A program made the translations under genes and the position numbers. The notes beneath the pieces are model-generated. The model was not told where the DNA came from, ran no database searches, and saw only the letters and a list, made by a program, of their open reading frames with translations. DNA of 64,000 nucleotides. Origin: Deroplatys truncata (Eukaryota; Arthropoda; Insecta; Mantodea; Mantidae). Location: the NCBI GenBank assembly GCA_030765065.1, contig CM060990.1:499462190-499526189 (forward strand), written 5' to 3'. Shown here one piece after another: positions 34,113-47,108 of the stretch. Positions within the stretch are counted from its first letter, which is position 1; the number at the start of each line of letters is the position of its first letter.

Positions 34113-35299
34113 TATTAATGGCTGCCCACCACCCATTGGATGACAATTACCTTTATGCAGCCAATATCTAAAAATATCTGATGTACTTCCTAAAGTAATT
34201 TAAAGTGTTACTTTCTTAGTGGAAAAATGGATGGATAGAAAACAAAACACCACAAAGCTATGAGAAAACAGATATTTCATCTAGGCATTTACTTGCAGTT
34301 CATCAGTACTCTATCCTTTTGTATAAATAGGTAATTCTATCAACATGTCATTGGGATCTGCAGCTGGTGAGAGCAAAATTCATGTTAAACCCTCATTGTA
34401 CTTTAACACATTTTTCAGAAGTCTGCATACTGAGTATTATAAAATAGGGTAGGGGTTGAGCTTAAAGGTATGTTACATTATTCCATAATGTTATGACATT
34501 TTTGTTATTTTATTAGTAGTCTGATTCTTCATGACCCTGTTGCTTCCCTACATATGGATGTTAGATATATACTTGCTGCAAGTCATGGTAGGAAAGGATG
34601 AAGAAGCACTTGAGAATGCCTCTGCTCAACAATAAACACATACTTAATGGCTATGCTTTGTTGATTCCCTAACACTTCCACATTATGGTTACAAAAATCT
34701 GGACTGCATTTAGCAAAAAATAATATATAAAGAATTTAGCCTATTATAATAAATGATTTACATTCCTGGTATAGGTTCAAAACCTAGACTTTAGATTGCC
34801 TAACCTAGGTTGACTACAACTCCTCCATGCCAGAGGAGGATCTCTAAAGTTAGTATAAAGGACATAGGCAACATCAAAGAATGAAAGAAAAATTATTTAC
34901 ATTTTATGAATATTTTAAGATGTCCATATTAGTTCTATTATGTAAAATATTCTGGCACCATGATCTTCATTCCATTTTATGATATTCTGGCATGTAACTC
35001 TTTGTAGATGTAGTATAAAATTTACTATTAATGGAACAGTCCATGATGTAATCTAAAATTCCAATTATATTACACAACTTTACCTATATAATCCACATAT
35101 TATTAATAATTGTTGCACTTCCCTATGCCTTGTTTTTTCCAAAATTATACAGGTCTTACTGCCAGCTGATGGCATCACAGTCACTAATTGCTACATAAGC
35201 CTTCATTGCTGTTTTCATTTTATTGTTCTATCTGCCTTCCATAGAGAATGAGTAAATAACTATTTATATCTTAGAGACATTTATCAATTGAGAAGACAC
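34113..35299. other. No gene recognised
   Basis: About 1.2 kb of AT-rich sequence with no recognised coding, repeats or transposon ends. Confidence 0.4.
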
Positions 35300-35346
35300 A
35301 AAACTAATGATGAGTGTTTCTATGAAGGCTCAGGAGTTACGCATGA

Positions 35347-36370
35347 GTGGCGGTAGGAGTAAGATGTGTATACATGAGCTCCGTGATGATGGGCATTCTG
35401 ATAAAAGTTTATCGTGGTAGAATCGGCCTATTCAATTGCAAGAAGATTGTCTCCAAAAGTGGTATAAATGGGGATGGTGATTTAATGCTATGTTGGTTTT
35501 TTCTGGTGCCACTGTGTTTATTGATGATAGGCGGAATTGAAATGAACCCGGGACCGGAAATGGTGGAAGTGATGGCAATGTTAAAAGCCTTAGCAGAGGA
35601 CATGGTGCAAGTTAAAAATATGGAGGAAAGAATAATGCATGGGGTAAAGACTAATTTGGAAGAAATAAAAAATATGATCAAGTTGACTGAAGAAACTACA
35701 GGAGTTAAGTTTGCAGAAATAGACAGACGAGTGCTATATTTGGAAAGGATGGAACAAGCTGCTCAGAGGAGAAATATAATCATATTTGGATGCAGAGAGG
35801 AAAGGGGAGAAAGAGTAGGATAGTAGGTTGAAGAAATCTTAATGGGCAAATTAGGATTGGATCTACATGGTTGGGAGATCATAGATTCATTCCGGATTGG
35901 GATAAGGATCGATAATTAATCAGCCGATATTAGTGAAGTTGGCAACGATGAACTTTAAATGGATAGTGCTGAGAAATACATCTAAATTAAAAGGAACCAG
36001 GATTTTCATAGAGCAAGATTATGGAAAGAAAGAAAGGGAATTAGGAAATATACTTTTAGCTGAAATGAGAAAAGCTAAGGAACACAGAAAAAAGGTCTTT
36101 GTAAGAGGACTTACACTTTGGATAGATGGGCAGAAACAGGAAGCCTGTCAGCATGTGACAATTGAGTCAGATGAGAGAAGGTGGAGCCAGAGAGAAAGTT
36201 CCAGTGACGTAGTGTGTGACGTATGGAAGAATTCAGCCAGCAGAGAGGAGAGAAGCCAAGTACATCATAATGACAAAATGGGTCAGATGGTCTCGCTTAC
36301 AAGAAGTGTGGCTCCTCCCATACAGTTGAGGGAGGATGCAGTGAGTTTGGCTGAAGGGGCAACTGCGTGA
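35347..36370 (+). pseudogene. LINE G ORF1: hydrophobic leader, 2A-like motif, coiled coil and L1-type nucleic-acid-binding domain
   Basis: First frame (35347-35823): hydrophobic LMLCWFFLVPLCLLMI (residues 46-61), then GGIEMNPGP (residues 62-70), a 2A-like ribosome-skipping motif with Gly where the canonical Asp sits. A Glu/Lys heptad-rich coil follows (residues 71-130), then RRNIIIFGCREERGER (from about residue 138). After a break at 35821, text continues EEILMGKLGLDLHGWEIIDS, then (35933-36370) LATMNFKWIVLRNTSKLKGT and FVRGLTLWIDG. The sequence RRNI-x-IFG, I-x-D-x-FRIG, LKGT and ID-G matches the RRM/C-terminal domain of L1-type ORF1. ORF1p binds LINE RNA in the RNP. Two frame breaks at least. 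Confidence 0.7.
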
Positions 36371-36515
36371 ACAGATGCATGGAGAATTCAGGGTTTGAGT
36401 GTAGTGTCAACTCCAGTGGGCAGTGTATTGGAAATAGAAGAGGAGAGACAACATGGTGGAGTTGCCAGGCCCAAAAGGGTTACAAGAAATAGAGCAAAAT
36501 TAGATTCCTTCAGAT

Positions 36516-39487
36516 TTGAAAGGAAAGGATCGGTATAGGATAAAACCTTGCATCTGTTGTGCTGGAGTAGAGGGTTTATGGGGGAAATTGACTAATGGAG
36601 AAATTGTAAAACTTGCAAGCTCTGCAGACATTATTGCTGTAGTAGAAACATGGGTATGGAAAAATGTAGACTTGGAGTTAAGTGGCTTTGATTACTATGG
36701 ATGCTTGGATATGAAAGGGGAAGTGAAAGCCAGAGTATCAAGTGGAATAGGGATATTTATAAGGAAGGAGAAGGGGTTAAGAGTGAAAATGGATCATGAG
36801 AGGAGTGATAATTATGTGGTTAGTGATACAAGGGTTTCTAGGTGAGAGTAATGTAACGGGAGTAGAGGTTGTTTATAACCCACCATGTGGTTCAGATTTT
36901 TACAACCAAAGTTTATTTAACAGGTTAAGTAAGGACATAGATGACTTGAGCAACAAACATTTGAACCTTGAGGTTATTATCATGGGAGACTTTAATGCCT
37001 GATGTGAAGAAGAGCAAATCCAAATTGTATGTCCTGGCGAGTTGGAAGAAAAAGTGGAGACAGTGAAGAGGAACAGAAAAAGATAAGACATGTAATAAAG
37101 AGGGCTCTAGGCTAATAGATTTTTGTGAAGAAAACAATCTTTTAATGTGTAATGGTGTGAAGGGGAATGATTCCTTAGGAGAGTTTACATTTGTGAATAA
37201 ACATGGTCAAAGTGTGGTAGACTATATGTTGTGCTCAAGGAATTTAGAGGATATGTTTGTTGAATTTGAAATATTGAATATGGGGCGGACTAGTAGTCAT
37301 TTCCCACTGTGGGCAAGATTAAATAGGGGTAGTGAGAGGAAGTTGGCACACCAGACAAACAGAGGGGGATAAATTAAGTCTTATATAAGTGGAACAAGGA
37401 AGGTGAACAATCATTTAGGTATAGTTTAGAATGGAATACAATAGGAAATAGTTTTGATAAAGTAGTCCCAGAGGGAATAATGGAGAAAATTATTAGTATG
37501 GTAAAAAATGCAGGGAAGGAAATGAAAGTAAGGGATAAGCTTAGGAAAGTTCAGGAGGGATGATAAGGAATGTGTAACAGTAAGAAAGAGAGTAGAGCAT
37601 GAACTAAGACAATGGAGGCAGGAAGGTGATGAGGAGTCAAAAGCAAACTTTTTGGTAGAGAGATGGGGGTATAGATGTTTATTAGAATTTAAGAAAGATG
37701 ATTGGGGACAGAATATTAGTAAGAGATTAAGGGAAGCATTAAATATACAGGATAATCAAAAAGTCTGGGAAATTATGAGAAAAATGTATAAAATCAGAGC
37801 CTCTATATCATATTTTTCAGGGAGGAAAGGCCCCAGATACATGGAGGACGAGTATTGTAGTATCAATTTACAAAGGTAATTTGGATATTAATAATTCTTC
37901 TAATTATAGAGGTGTAAGTCTACTACCAATATTAGGAAAAGTTTTTACTGGGGTTCTGGCAAGAAGGTTACAAGATTGGGCGGAAAAAGAGAACAAGTTA
38001 TTGGAATTTCAGGCAGGTTTTAGGAAAGGTAGGAGGACAGTCAATAATATATTTGTTATCAAGACAATAGCATATAAATATTTGTCCAAGAAAAGGGACA
38101 TTATGGTTGAAGCTCAGTTAAAAGAAGTGAGTACTAAGATAATCAGAGCAATCCAAAATATTTATACAGAGAATAGGTTCTGCATAAAGATGGATGTGAA
38201 TAGAGTCTCAAAAGCTATTAAGAATACTATAGGACTTAGACAAGGATGTAAGTTGAGCCCCATAGTATTTAATCTGTTCATAGATGATATCCTGGAAGTA
38301 ATTAGTAAAGAGAATGTATATTCACCTACAATAAATAATAGGGAAATCCCAGGATTATTGTTTGCAGATGATCTGGTAGTGGGGTCCATATCTATTGGGA
38401 GATTATCGAGAGCTCTAAATGTGTTGGGGGGATTTTGCAGAAGTTGGGGATTGAAGATAAACTATAAAAAGACTAGGATTATGGTTTTTCAAAAAGGGAT
38501 ATAAATTAAAAAGAGAAGAAAAATTGGGTATGGAAGGACAGGAAATAGCCATAGTGAGAAAAATTGAGTATTTGGGGGTTCAGTTAAGTAGTAATGGAAG
38601 ATGGCATGATCAAAAGAAAGCAGTTTTAGCTAAGGGTAAAATTGCCATGAAGAGAATAAGAGCAGGAATATTTAAAATACCAGGAATGCAAATCAAGTGG
38701 TTAGAAAGAGTATATAAGGCAATAGTGGCAGCCAAAATGCTTTATGGGATTGACATTTGGAGATATGATGAAGGATGGCAAGGAGTGGACTTAATATTTA
38801 AAAGTTTTGGTCGGTTAATTTTGGGTTTACCAGCTGCATCACCAAAGGGAGTAGCATTGTTGGAATTAGGGAGATCAGGAAGTAAAGGGTTAATAACTGA
38901 AAGATTGATAAAGTTTTGGCATGGGGTTAGAGCATTGGATGACCAGAATATTGTAAAACAATGTATGATTATGCAAGAGAAATTGCCAGCGCCTGGTAAT
39001 TGGGCCTTATCTGTACAAAAGATTATAGAGGAAATAGGTATAGGGAATGTATGGAGGGAGAGAGAATTATTAGAAGGAAGGTTTTGGAAAGAAATCAGAC
39101 AGAGAGTTGAGGATATCAATATACAAGATATTTTTAGCAGTATTAGGGATAAGAGAACCTTGGTTTTGTACAGGCAAATTAAAAAAGATTGGGGCAGGGA
39201 AAAGTATATTGAAGTGTGCAATAAATTGGAAAGGGAAGGGTGGGCATGGTTTAGATCTGGAGCGATGAAATTAAGGGGAATGAAAGGGGGAAATGAATCT
39301 ACAGAAGTGTCCATTATGTGGGGAAATGGAGAATGACCTACATTTTATTTTAGATTGTAATGAGACTAAACTATGGAGAGATCAATGGATACTAGTTAGG
39401 TGGTTGAAGTTACCGAGACCAATAATTAAAATGAGAATTGGAAAGCTTAAGAATATAGAAGAGATTATAAAGTTGGGCAGACCATAA
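36516..39487 (+). pseudogene. LINE G ORF2: APE endonuclease and reverse transcriptase, motif A deleted
   Basis: Endonuclease: GEIVKLASSADIIAVVETWV (36597-36656, catalytic Glu), VIIMGDFNA (36977-37002), FTFVNKHGQSVVDYMLCS, and TSSHFPLWARL (37288-37320), where the usual SDH is SSH. RT: NYRGVSLLPILGKVFTGVLA (37899-37958), FQAGFRKGRRTVNNIFVIKT. Then at 38095-38125 KKRDIMVEAQLKEVSTK joins text that in LINE H is separated by AFVDLEKAY, so the catalytic motif A is deleted. LRQGCKLSPIVFNLFIDD and LLFADDLVVGS remain. Then YLGVQLSSNGRW (38564) and LILGLPAASPKGVALLELGR. The C-terminal CPLCGEMENDLHFILDC (39307-39358) is one frame over. Several frame breaks. Confidence 0.8.
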
Positions 39488-39756
39488 GAGAGAAATTTCA
39501 AAATTATAAATCTATATATTTTGCAAGGATGTCTATCAAGTAAATTGGTATATTTAATTAATAAGTGTGCATTACAAGTAGGTAGTTAGTGAACCTGGTG
39601 TATAATGTATTAATAACTACAGTGTTTACTGCATTTATACCAGGTGCAACTCAAGTATACATATTTTATATATTAGAAAGGAAGAGTTGGTATATGTATA
39701 TGTAATAGAGATAGTTCTAGAGAGTTAATAGCTCATGTATAATGGAAGTAAAATAA

Positions 39757-39793
39757 ATTCATTCATTCATTCATTCATTCATTCATTCATTCA
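39757..39793 (+). repeat. (ATTC)n tail of LINE G
   Basis: Nine or so perfect ATTC units directly after AATAAATTC; LINE I ends the same way (reverse strand, 43976-43989). Confidence 0.9.
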
Positions 39794-40049
39794 TACTGAA
39801 GGTTAGATTTGACACCTTAAGCTATGTCACGGTGATGGAAGTTGCTGACAGTAGGTAGATGAATGCAGATGTGTTTCAAGAGCTAACTCATTCAAGAAAA
39901 CAAACTGAGTGTGATTATTGATATAAGCTGATGAGAATTGATTTATCTAACATGACAAGTGACTTTTTAGAAGATGGAGGAGAAAATGAATTCTTAATAG
40001 TCCTTATGTGGTACTCCTTTTTTTGGCAAAGCTGCTGGTAATAGCATGA
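39794..40049. other. No gene recognised
   Basis: Spacer between LINE G tail and LINE K. Confidence 0.35.
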
Positions 40050-41349
40050 GTAGAGGTAAATCCTAGGCTGGAAATGGACCAAATTCTAGAAATGTTGAAA
40101 GTTATAGTGAAAATTTAAATGGGCTTGCAGTTAAACAAGCAGAATATGGGATTACAGTGAGAGGAAGTAATAATAAGATATATGAGGACTGATATGATTA
40201 TGAATGTAGAGCAGCTAAATGTTGAGTACAAAGAGAGATAAGAAAATGGAGCCAAACAGGAGAACAACAAGAAAGAGATCATTCTATGACTGAAAAATGA
40301 GGTATATATCCCTAATGGAATAACAAAAGAAAGAATGGGGGGAGATACTTAGTAATAGAATACAGGAGGTAACAATGCTAAATGACAGTAAAGCATTATG
40401 TTTGACAATTAAGAGGTTATACAAAAGGTTTGTGACATTGATTGTACATCAGGGAAACTCTGGAAGTCCTTGGGTCTTGAGGAAAACAGAGGATGTTATT
40501 GGTACAGATATTCAATACAATGTTTGAAGAAGGTTAAGTTCACAAAGGATGAAGGACAGCAATTATAGTGCCAATATTTAGAGGGAAATTTCAGTAAATT
40601 AAAGAGGAATTAGCCTATTATCTGTGCTAGAGAAGTTCAATGGCATATTGGAAGAAAGGAAAAAATGGGAAGAACATGAAAATAAATAATCAGAATTTCA
40701 ATCAGGCTTTAGTAAAAGAGGAGAACAGTGAATAAAATGTTTGTAACAAATGCAACAGTAGATAAACATTTACGTCATAAAAGGAGGCTATATGAGTCAT
40801 TCCAGTCAAATTGAACAACTTTTAACAAAAATTTTCTGTCATGTGTTTGATTTTTTAAACTTCTCTTTACACTTTCTTATTACAAAAAATGAGAGTGTGT
40901 GTTTTAAAATACTATTTAACAGTAGTATTATGCCTGCTACTAAATAACAAATTTTCAGAAACACCACCCTCCTCAACATATTTAAATATGGATAATTCCA
41001 GTCCTTTGTATATTAGACTTTGTAAATATCTCATTTGAAGGCTCAGAGAATGCATTTTCTTCCTAAATTATGTAAAACATATTAAACAGAAGCATATATA
41101 GTTTTAAAAAGGGCTTTTAAGTTTAGAGTTTAAATTTTAGTATGATATTGACCATTTAGAAAACTGAAAAAATCACTGTTCTTGCTCCATGTTTTTATAA
41201 CAGCATGCCAAATATCACGAGGGCATTGTTTCTAGTTTGTTTGGAATTAAATTATTTACTTAAGTCATGTGGCATGTGAACTTGACTTGGGGCTGGTGGA
41301 TATCTGGAGCGGCACACTGTTCAAGTTGAGTTGGGATCCACTGTAGCTG

Positions 41350-43482
41350 ACAATGAATGGGAGGAATGATGCACAACGTATTAAGTTCATTCCAAGATAC
41401 AGTGTTCTCAGGAAACAATCTATAGGTCTAAATCACACCTAGCATGGTTCGTTTAAAGGGAAACCTTTTTTCCTTCACTTTGAAATGAATGCAGTTTCAC
41501 TACAGCTGCAGATATTAATAAATGGTATGAAACAATGTAACTATAACATGCCTGTTATTGATTTTCAGTTTTCATATCTTGCCTCCAAAATATCACTCTC
41601 TTGTTTGTGCTGATTAACAGTAAAAAATTAAATGTAATGTTTGTAATGTGACTCTGCACCCAAGTAAATAATTTATGAAGTGTTGTGATGGGTTCCTGTC
41701 CCAGCTGCTGGCTTTCACTGCTAGAAGTTTAGTAGTTCCCCCAATTACATACAAGGCCCCTTACCATGTGAAGTGGCAAGGAAATGTCATTCGGTGCTAA
41801 CTCCAAAATCTTCCTTATGAAAACATGTATTTAAAAAATGTTTCTGTTCTTGTACTAAGTGCTAGCACCATAGGAAAAGTAAACTACTTTTTCCACATCT
41901 CTTATTTCCTTCTTTAGATGTTTGTTAATTGGTGTTGGGACAGATGAAGAGCATTTGTATCATATTTTAAACTTTCTGATATGCCAAGATAATTTTTTAT
42001 GTTTTAAGCTATTGTTCTCTTTAAGTAAAATTACAAATGGATGGATTGTTGCCTGGTTATTGCTTCTAATGTACCCCCTGAATGGAATCTTGTATGACAA
42101 AGGCATAGTTTTCTGAAAAATCACAAATTATAATACATTCTTTAGGTTTCAAATTTTCTTTCCATTCAGACTAAAACACAGACTGTTGTTGAGCTATAAA
42201 AGCATGAGCTAAAAGATCCAATAATTTTGCTGACAAATTTCCCCAAAAGTCTTCAATGGGTGACTGCATTATTTCTAAATTTGTGCAATCTACAGTTACC
42301 CACTGTTTATAAATCACCTGCTCTATATTTTTTTCCTTCGAAAATTCCAAAATATTATTGACCAAGTTTTCAGTCCCTGGTACATTAACACATTTCCTTA
42401 AATAGCAATCTGGTGATGGGGCATAAAAATTATTTGAGAGAGACAGTCCTTATAATTACCTGAATCTGTAGTATGAGTAAGGTGGAAAATGTTCATTCCA
42501 TCAAGCATCAGTTTCACTTCTCATGATGAGTGCAAACACAAGCAGAATGCATACCTTGGGTGCCTAAAAGTATACCTACACTGTTTAGGTCTCAGTATAA
42601 CAAAGTCTGAAAAATCTATTTTTATATTAGGATATATTTATCTTTAAAACTGCAGAAGTTTCTTTTAGATTACACAAAATCAATCTCTTCTGCTTTTTAA
42701 TTTTCTGCCCTCCTTCAATGGAAACATGATTATGTTTTCCCACCATAATACTGAAATGTAAAACTAATACTTTTTCTACCATGGAATATTCTAATGGTTT
42801 ATCAGATTTGATTTCAGGAGCCTTTCTGAAGTTAATATTTTTGCTACCTTTATTGTGTGGTTTGAAACATTATTGCTAAAGAAGGTTCCTTAATTTGGTT
42901 GTAAGACCAGCTTTTGAAAATAGCCAAAATCAGAATTTTTAAGTTCCATTCATCTGTACTATGAAATCCAGTAGCTTCTGAATAATTTCTGAATCCTGTT
43001 TTTCTTCTGGGACTGGTTCACCTTCAATATGAAATACGTTCTCGAGTTTTCTCTTATTTTCTGTAATTTCTGGGATGGATAGTTTTGTGAGACAGTTTTT
43101 TTTAATGGGTGATTTGTCTAAGGTTAATACTAAACTAGTATAAAGATTTGAAACATCTATACTTTCCTTGATCTCATTTGCACCACTACTCTGATGTGAT
43201 AGTGAATTATCAATTTCTGAGCTACTTTCATTTACTTGGCCTACCTGGATATCATAGATGACCCTTATTTTCACTCCTATCTGGAATTTGAAAAATTCTT
43301 ATATAACATGAGGCATATGCTCTTAGTTGTGGGGACAGCTTTACATCCTTCATTTTCAGTTTTGAAAGCATTTTATGAGTCACTGGTTGCAAATTCTTTT
43401 TTCTCTTGAACATGTGTTTGCCAATTTTGAAGGGGTTGAAGCAATAATCATACCATTTTGTAGCGGTACTGGTACCACTCAT
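41350..43482 (-). pseudogene. Transposase-like protein of the unnamed TIR family, copy 2
   Basis: Start at 43482 gives MSGTSTATKWYDYCFNPFKI, then KHMFKRKKNLQPVTHKMLSK and LSPQLRAYASCYIRI. The frame changes near 43260. 43274-42939 carries an acidic linker and EKQDSEIIQKLLDFIVQM. Then come LEYSMVEKVLVLHF (42785-42745), QWVTVDCTNLEIMQSPIEDF and LLAHAFIAQQQSVF (42310-42171), VIQDSIQGVH (about 42090-42060), and NNQATIHPFVILLKENN (one frame over, about 42055-42005). The last block and the LEI...FIAQQQ block are the most conserved between the copies. Residues to about 41350 may be the C-terminus. Multiple stops. Confidence 0.7.
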
Positions 43483-44046
43483 GTTAAATATTTAGCAAAT
43501 ATTCACAACTAAATTTAACACTTCAAACTCACAAATGTTGCGGACTGTGGCCTCTCTCCACAAATTAAACATTTTGCACTGGTCCTCTGTGAAAGGAAAT
43601 GCCTAATCTGGTATGCCATGATAAAGATTTGTTTGTATTTTAAATCTGCAAGTGATTCAGAAGAATAAACTTGGGTAACCCATAACAGTTACAAGTTGCG
43701 AAACCCTCCCCTCTACTCTCACACTATGAGCAGAAGCTGATGCACTACGTTATCATGAAGAATGTTCCACCTGAGAAAATATTTTCTTATAAATATATTT
43801 GAATGAACGCCCTCCTGAAAATTTTGTTCGTTTATACAATACTAAATGGAGAATACATGTGTATTTAAAAAATATATTTTTATGCTGTGGATATAGGTGT
43901 AACACAAAACTAAATTTAATAGTCCAAATTTCTGTGATAAATAATTAATCTGCTGAATTAGATTCATTCTAGTATGAATGAATGAATGATTTATTGTCTT
44001 CTTTGTACTTACATGCAATTTATATAATGTTTGCAATACAATGGAG

Positions 44047-47000
44047 TTGCTTATTATTTCTCTTTCCATTATATTTCAAATTCTGTTATATATATCTGAT
44101 GTTTGTGAGTTGAATGCTTTAGAAATTTTGAATGGAAAATGTGGGGAAGATGAACAAGGAGAATTTACCTTTGTTAGCAATAATGGGCGGAGTATAATAG
44201 ATTTTGTGTTGTGGCCCCTGAATTTAGGACATATTTTAAGGAATTTTAAGGTATTAAATTTAAGCTCAACTAGCAGGCATTATCCACTGATTGTGGATTT
44301 TATGATGCACGCTGCATGAGTAAAACACAATATAAGAGTGGAAAGCTATTGTAAAAAAGAGTATATTAGCTATAAATGGAAAGAAGAATTTTGTGACACA
44401 TTTAAACAGACTCTTGACTCGAATTATGGAAAGATATGTCTATGTGGAGTAACATTCATGGTTAAGAATAATCAAATTGAGAATGCAATAGATATACTTA
44501 ATACAGTTATGCAAAGGGCAGGAGAGGAAATGAAAACAAAAAAGAGGGTTTACATATATGATAAGGACTGGTTTGACGAAGAATGTAGGGTATCAAAAAG
44601 ACAAGTAAAACAACTGTTGGTTAGGTGGAGAGAATTAGGTGATAGAAAATCTAGGGACGATTATATGCAAGGGAGGAATTCACATAATTTATTGTTAGAG
44701 CAAAAGAAAAAGGACTGGAGGGAATGCAATGAAAGGAATTTGATAAAATGTCTAAATGAAAATAATGTTAATAAGGTATGGCAGGTTCTTAAGTCGACCT
44801 ATAATAAATGTGTAACTAAACCCAATGTTGAGCCAGGACAATGGATGGAGTATTTTAAAACATTATATGGGGAAGAAAGGAGTATAGGAAGTACGGAATT
44901 TTTGGAAATAAGGAATGTTTTTGTAGAGATATTGGATGGTGAAATTAGGAGTGAGGAAATAATAAAACAAGTTAAGTTACTGAAGAAAAATAAAGCTACT
45001 GGAATTGATGGCATCCCAACAGAGTTTCTTAAGGAGTGGTGTAATGAAACAGGGAGAGTGAAAATTGTATTAGGTTTATTTAATGTAATTATTAAAAAGG
45101 GTTATGTACCTAAACAATGGAGAGAAGCTATATCCATCCTATATGTAAAGGCAAGGGCAATGTCGATAAACCTAATAACTACAGAGGTATTGCATTATTA
45201 TCGAATATAGGAAAACTTTTTGCGGGCATTTTGGCAGCGAGACTACAATTTTGGGTTGACGAATATAATATCCTTTCAGAATTACAGATGGGCTTTCGCA
45301 AGGGAAGGAGAACAATTGATAATTTATTTATTATAAAGACATTAGCAGAAAAATATTTAAAAGAAAAAAGGGGTAAATTGTATATGGCTTTTGTAGACTT
45401 AGAGAAGGCTTATACCGAATTGAGCTACAACTTCTGTGGCATAAATTAGTGTGTAAGGGAGTAAGTCAGCAATTGGTGAATATTCTTAAAGCACTGTATT
45501 TTGAGAACACCTTCTGTGTAAGGGTGGAGACAGGCTGTGTAACAAACGAAATTCCACAAAAGAAAGGCCTTCGGCAAGGATGTAAGTTAAGTCCAGTTTT
45601 ATTTAATTTATACATAGATGATGTCTTACTAGAAATTGGAAGGAAAAATAACTGTGCACCAGTAATTAACAACATCGAAATTCCAGGACTTCTTTTTGCA
45701 GATGGCCTAGTGGTAGGATCTATTACAGTAAGTGGTTTAAAACAATCATTACAAGCAATTGATGTATATTGTAAAGAATGGAGGTTAAAAGTGAATCAAG
45801 AGAAAACACAGATTATGGTTTTCAAAAAGGGGGAAAATTAGGCAAATATGAAAAGTGGAAGGGAGAGAATAAAGATTACAGGGTAGTGCGTGACTGTATC
45901 TATTTAAGAGTAAAAATAGATGGAGGTAATAAATGGGAGAAACAAAAGAAGTTTGCATTGGCAAAAGGTAAAGGGGCGATGACAGCAATTAGAAGCTGAA
46001 AATATAAAGTACCTAATATAAATGTTAAATGGCTGGAAAAAGTTTATGAGATGGTTGTGGAGGCAAAAATGATGTATGGTATAGAAATATGGGGATTAGA
46101 TAGAGGATGGGAATGTATATATGTGGTGCACAGGATGTTTTGTAGAGAAATACTAGGGCTACCGAAGTCAATTGTAAGACAGGTAGCACAATTAGAGATG
46201 GGCAGGGTGCCAACTAAGGGGAAGATAATGGAAAGAGCTTTGAAATTTTGGTTCAGAATTTTAAATCTAGGAAAAAGTAATGTGTTAAGACAATGTGTTG
46301 AATACCAATAGAATAGCTTAATGAATGATGGATGGGTAAGTAAATTACAGAATATTTTGGAGAAAAATGGGTTAGGAGATATATGGAGAAGGAGAGAAAA
46401 TAACGTAAAACATTTTTGGAAAAAGGCAAGGAAAAGACTGAAAGATATAGAATAAAAAATCATGTTCAGTGAGATTGCTGAAAAGAGCTCATTAGTTTAT
46501 TATAGGCCAATGAAAAATACATGCGGTAGGGAAAAATATATAGACATAGTAAATAAAGAAGAGAGAGAATCTATTGCATGGTTAAGAACCGGGGCATGGA
46601 GGCTAAAAGGGCTAAGACAGGGTATTCCTAAGAACCAATGTCCGATATGTGGTGGTAATGAAGACATTGAACACATAGTATTTAAGTGCCAAGGAACAGA
46701 AAATTGGAGAAAAGAATTTTTCAATAAGAAGTGGTTGAAGGGGGATAGAAATACACTTATAATTGAAATGATATGCAAGGACGCTAGAAGCATTGGACAG
46801 TTTTTGTGTAAAGTAAAAAATAAATGGCTTTGGACAGTGGAAAGAGAAAAGTAAGAGGTAGTGCATCTTACTTTGAATGGAAAACTATAGTGAATGTGTG
46901 ATGGTTAAGCAATCAATAAATGAAAAGTGAAAAAAAAGTGGAAATGGGACATGAAAAAAAACTGAAAAAAAGAGCAAGATAATTTAGTGACAAGAAATTG

Positions 47001-47108
47001 TAAAATGTAAATAAACTGTAGTGATTGTCTACTGAATAAGTGACCAGGGTCAAAATGCAGTAGACAATCAAATTTGTAAAACTCTTAGCACAATAAAATA
47101 CTATATAT
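44047..47108 (+). mobile_element. LINE H, 5'-truncated, inserted in the 3' UTR of LINE I
   Basis: Flanked by AATGGAG at 44040-44046 and 47109-47115 (probable target duplication). Starts inside the endonuclease (EFTFVSNNGRSIIDFVLW, 44160-44215, then LSSTSRHYPLIVDF). RT: KKNKATGIDGIPTEFLKEW (44986-45040), NYRGIALLSNIGKLFAGILA, LYMAFVDLEKAY (45380-45415, motif A intact), KKGLRQGCKLSPVLFNLYID (45561-45620), then GLLFADGLVVGS (45685-45720), where the second catalytic Asp of FADD is Gly. C-terminal CPICGGNEDIEHIVFKCQGT is at 46640-46699. Frameshifts near 45117, 45430, 45840 and 46000. The 3' UTR holds the 235 bp repeat seen also at 5772. Confidence 0.8.
46881..47107 (+). repeat. About 235 bp repeat, copy 2 (3' UTR of LINE H)
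   Basis: Begins 27 bases after the LINE H stop codon and ends at the element's 3' boundary; nearly identical to 5772-6008 with differences in A-run lengths. Confidence 0.75.

Larger units (their letters stand above)
35300..39793 (+). mobile_element. LINE G, nearly full-length two-ORF LINE
   Basis: About 4.5 kb with an L1-like ORF1 preceded by a 2A-like motif, an APE endonuclease, RT, a C-terminal Cys/His block and a 3' UTR ending AAATAAATTCATTC with an (ATTC)n tail. Copies of the same family in the window are F, H, I, K and L. RT motif B reads LRQGCKLSPIVFNLFIDDIL, a QGCKLSP version different from the PQGS-x-LGP of the Jockey/CR1-like LINEs here. Clade not assigned. The 5' boundary is approximate. 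Confidence 0.8.

Noticed and set aside
35300-39800. Target duplication of LINE G (TGAAGG-like words near both ends)
   Set aside because: Only about six bases agree and the 5' end is not fixed, so it could be chance.
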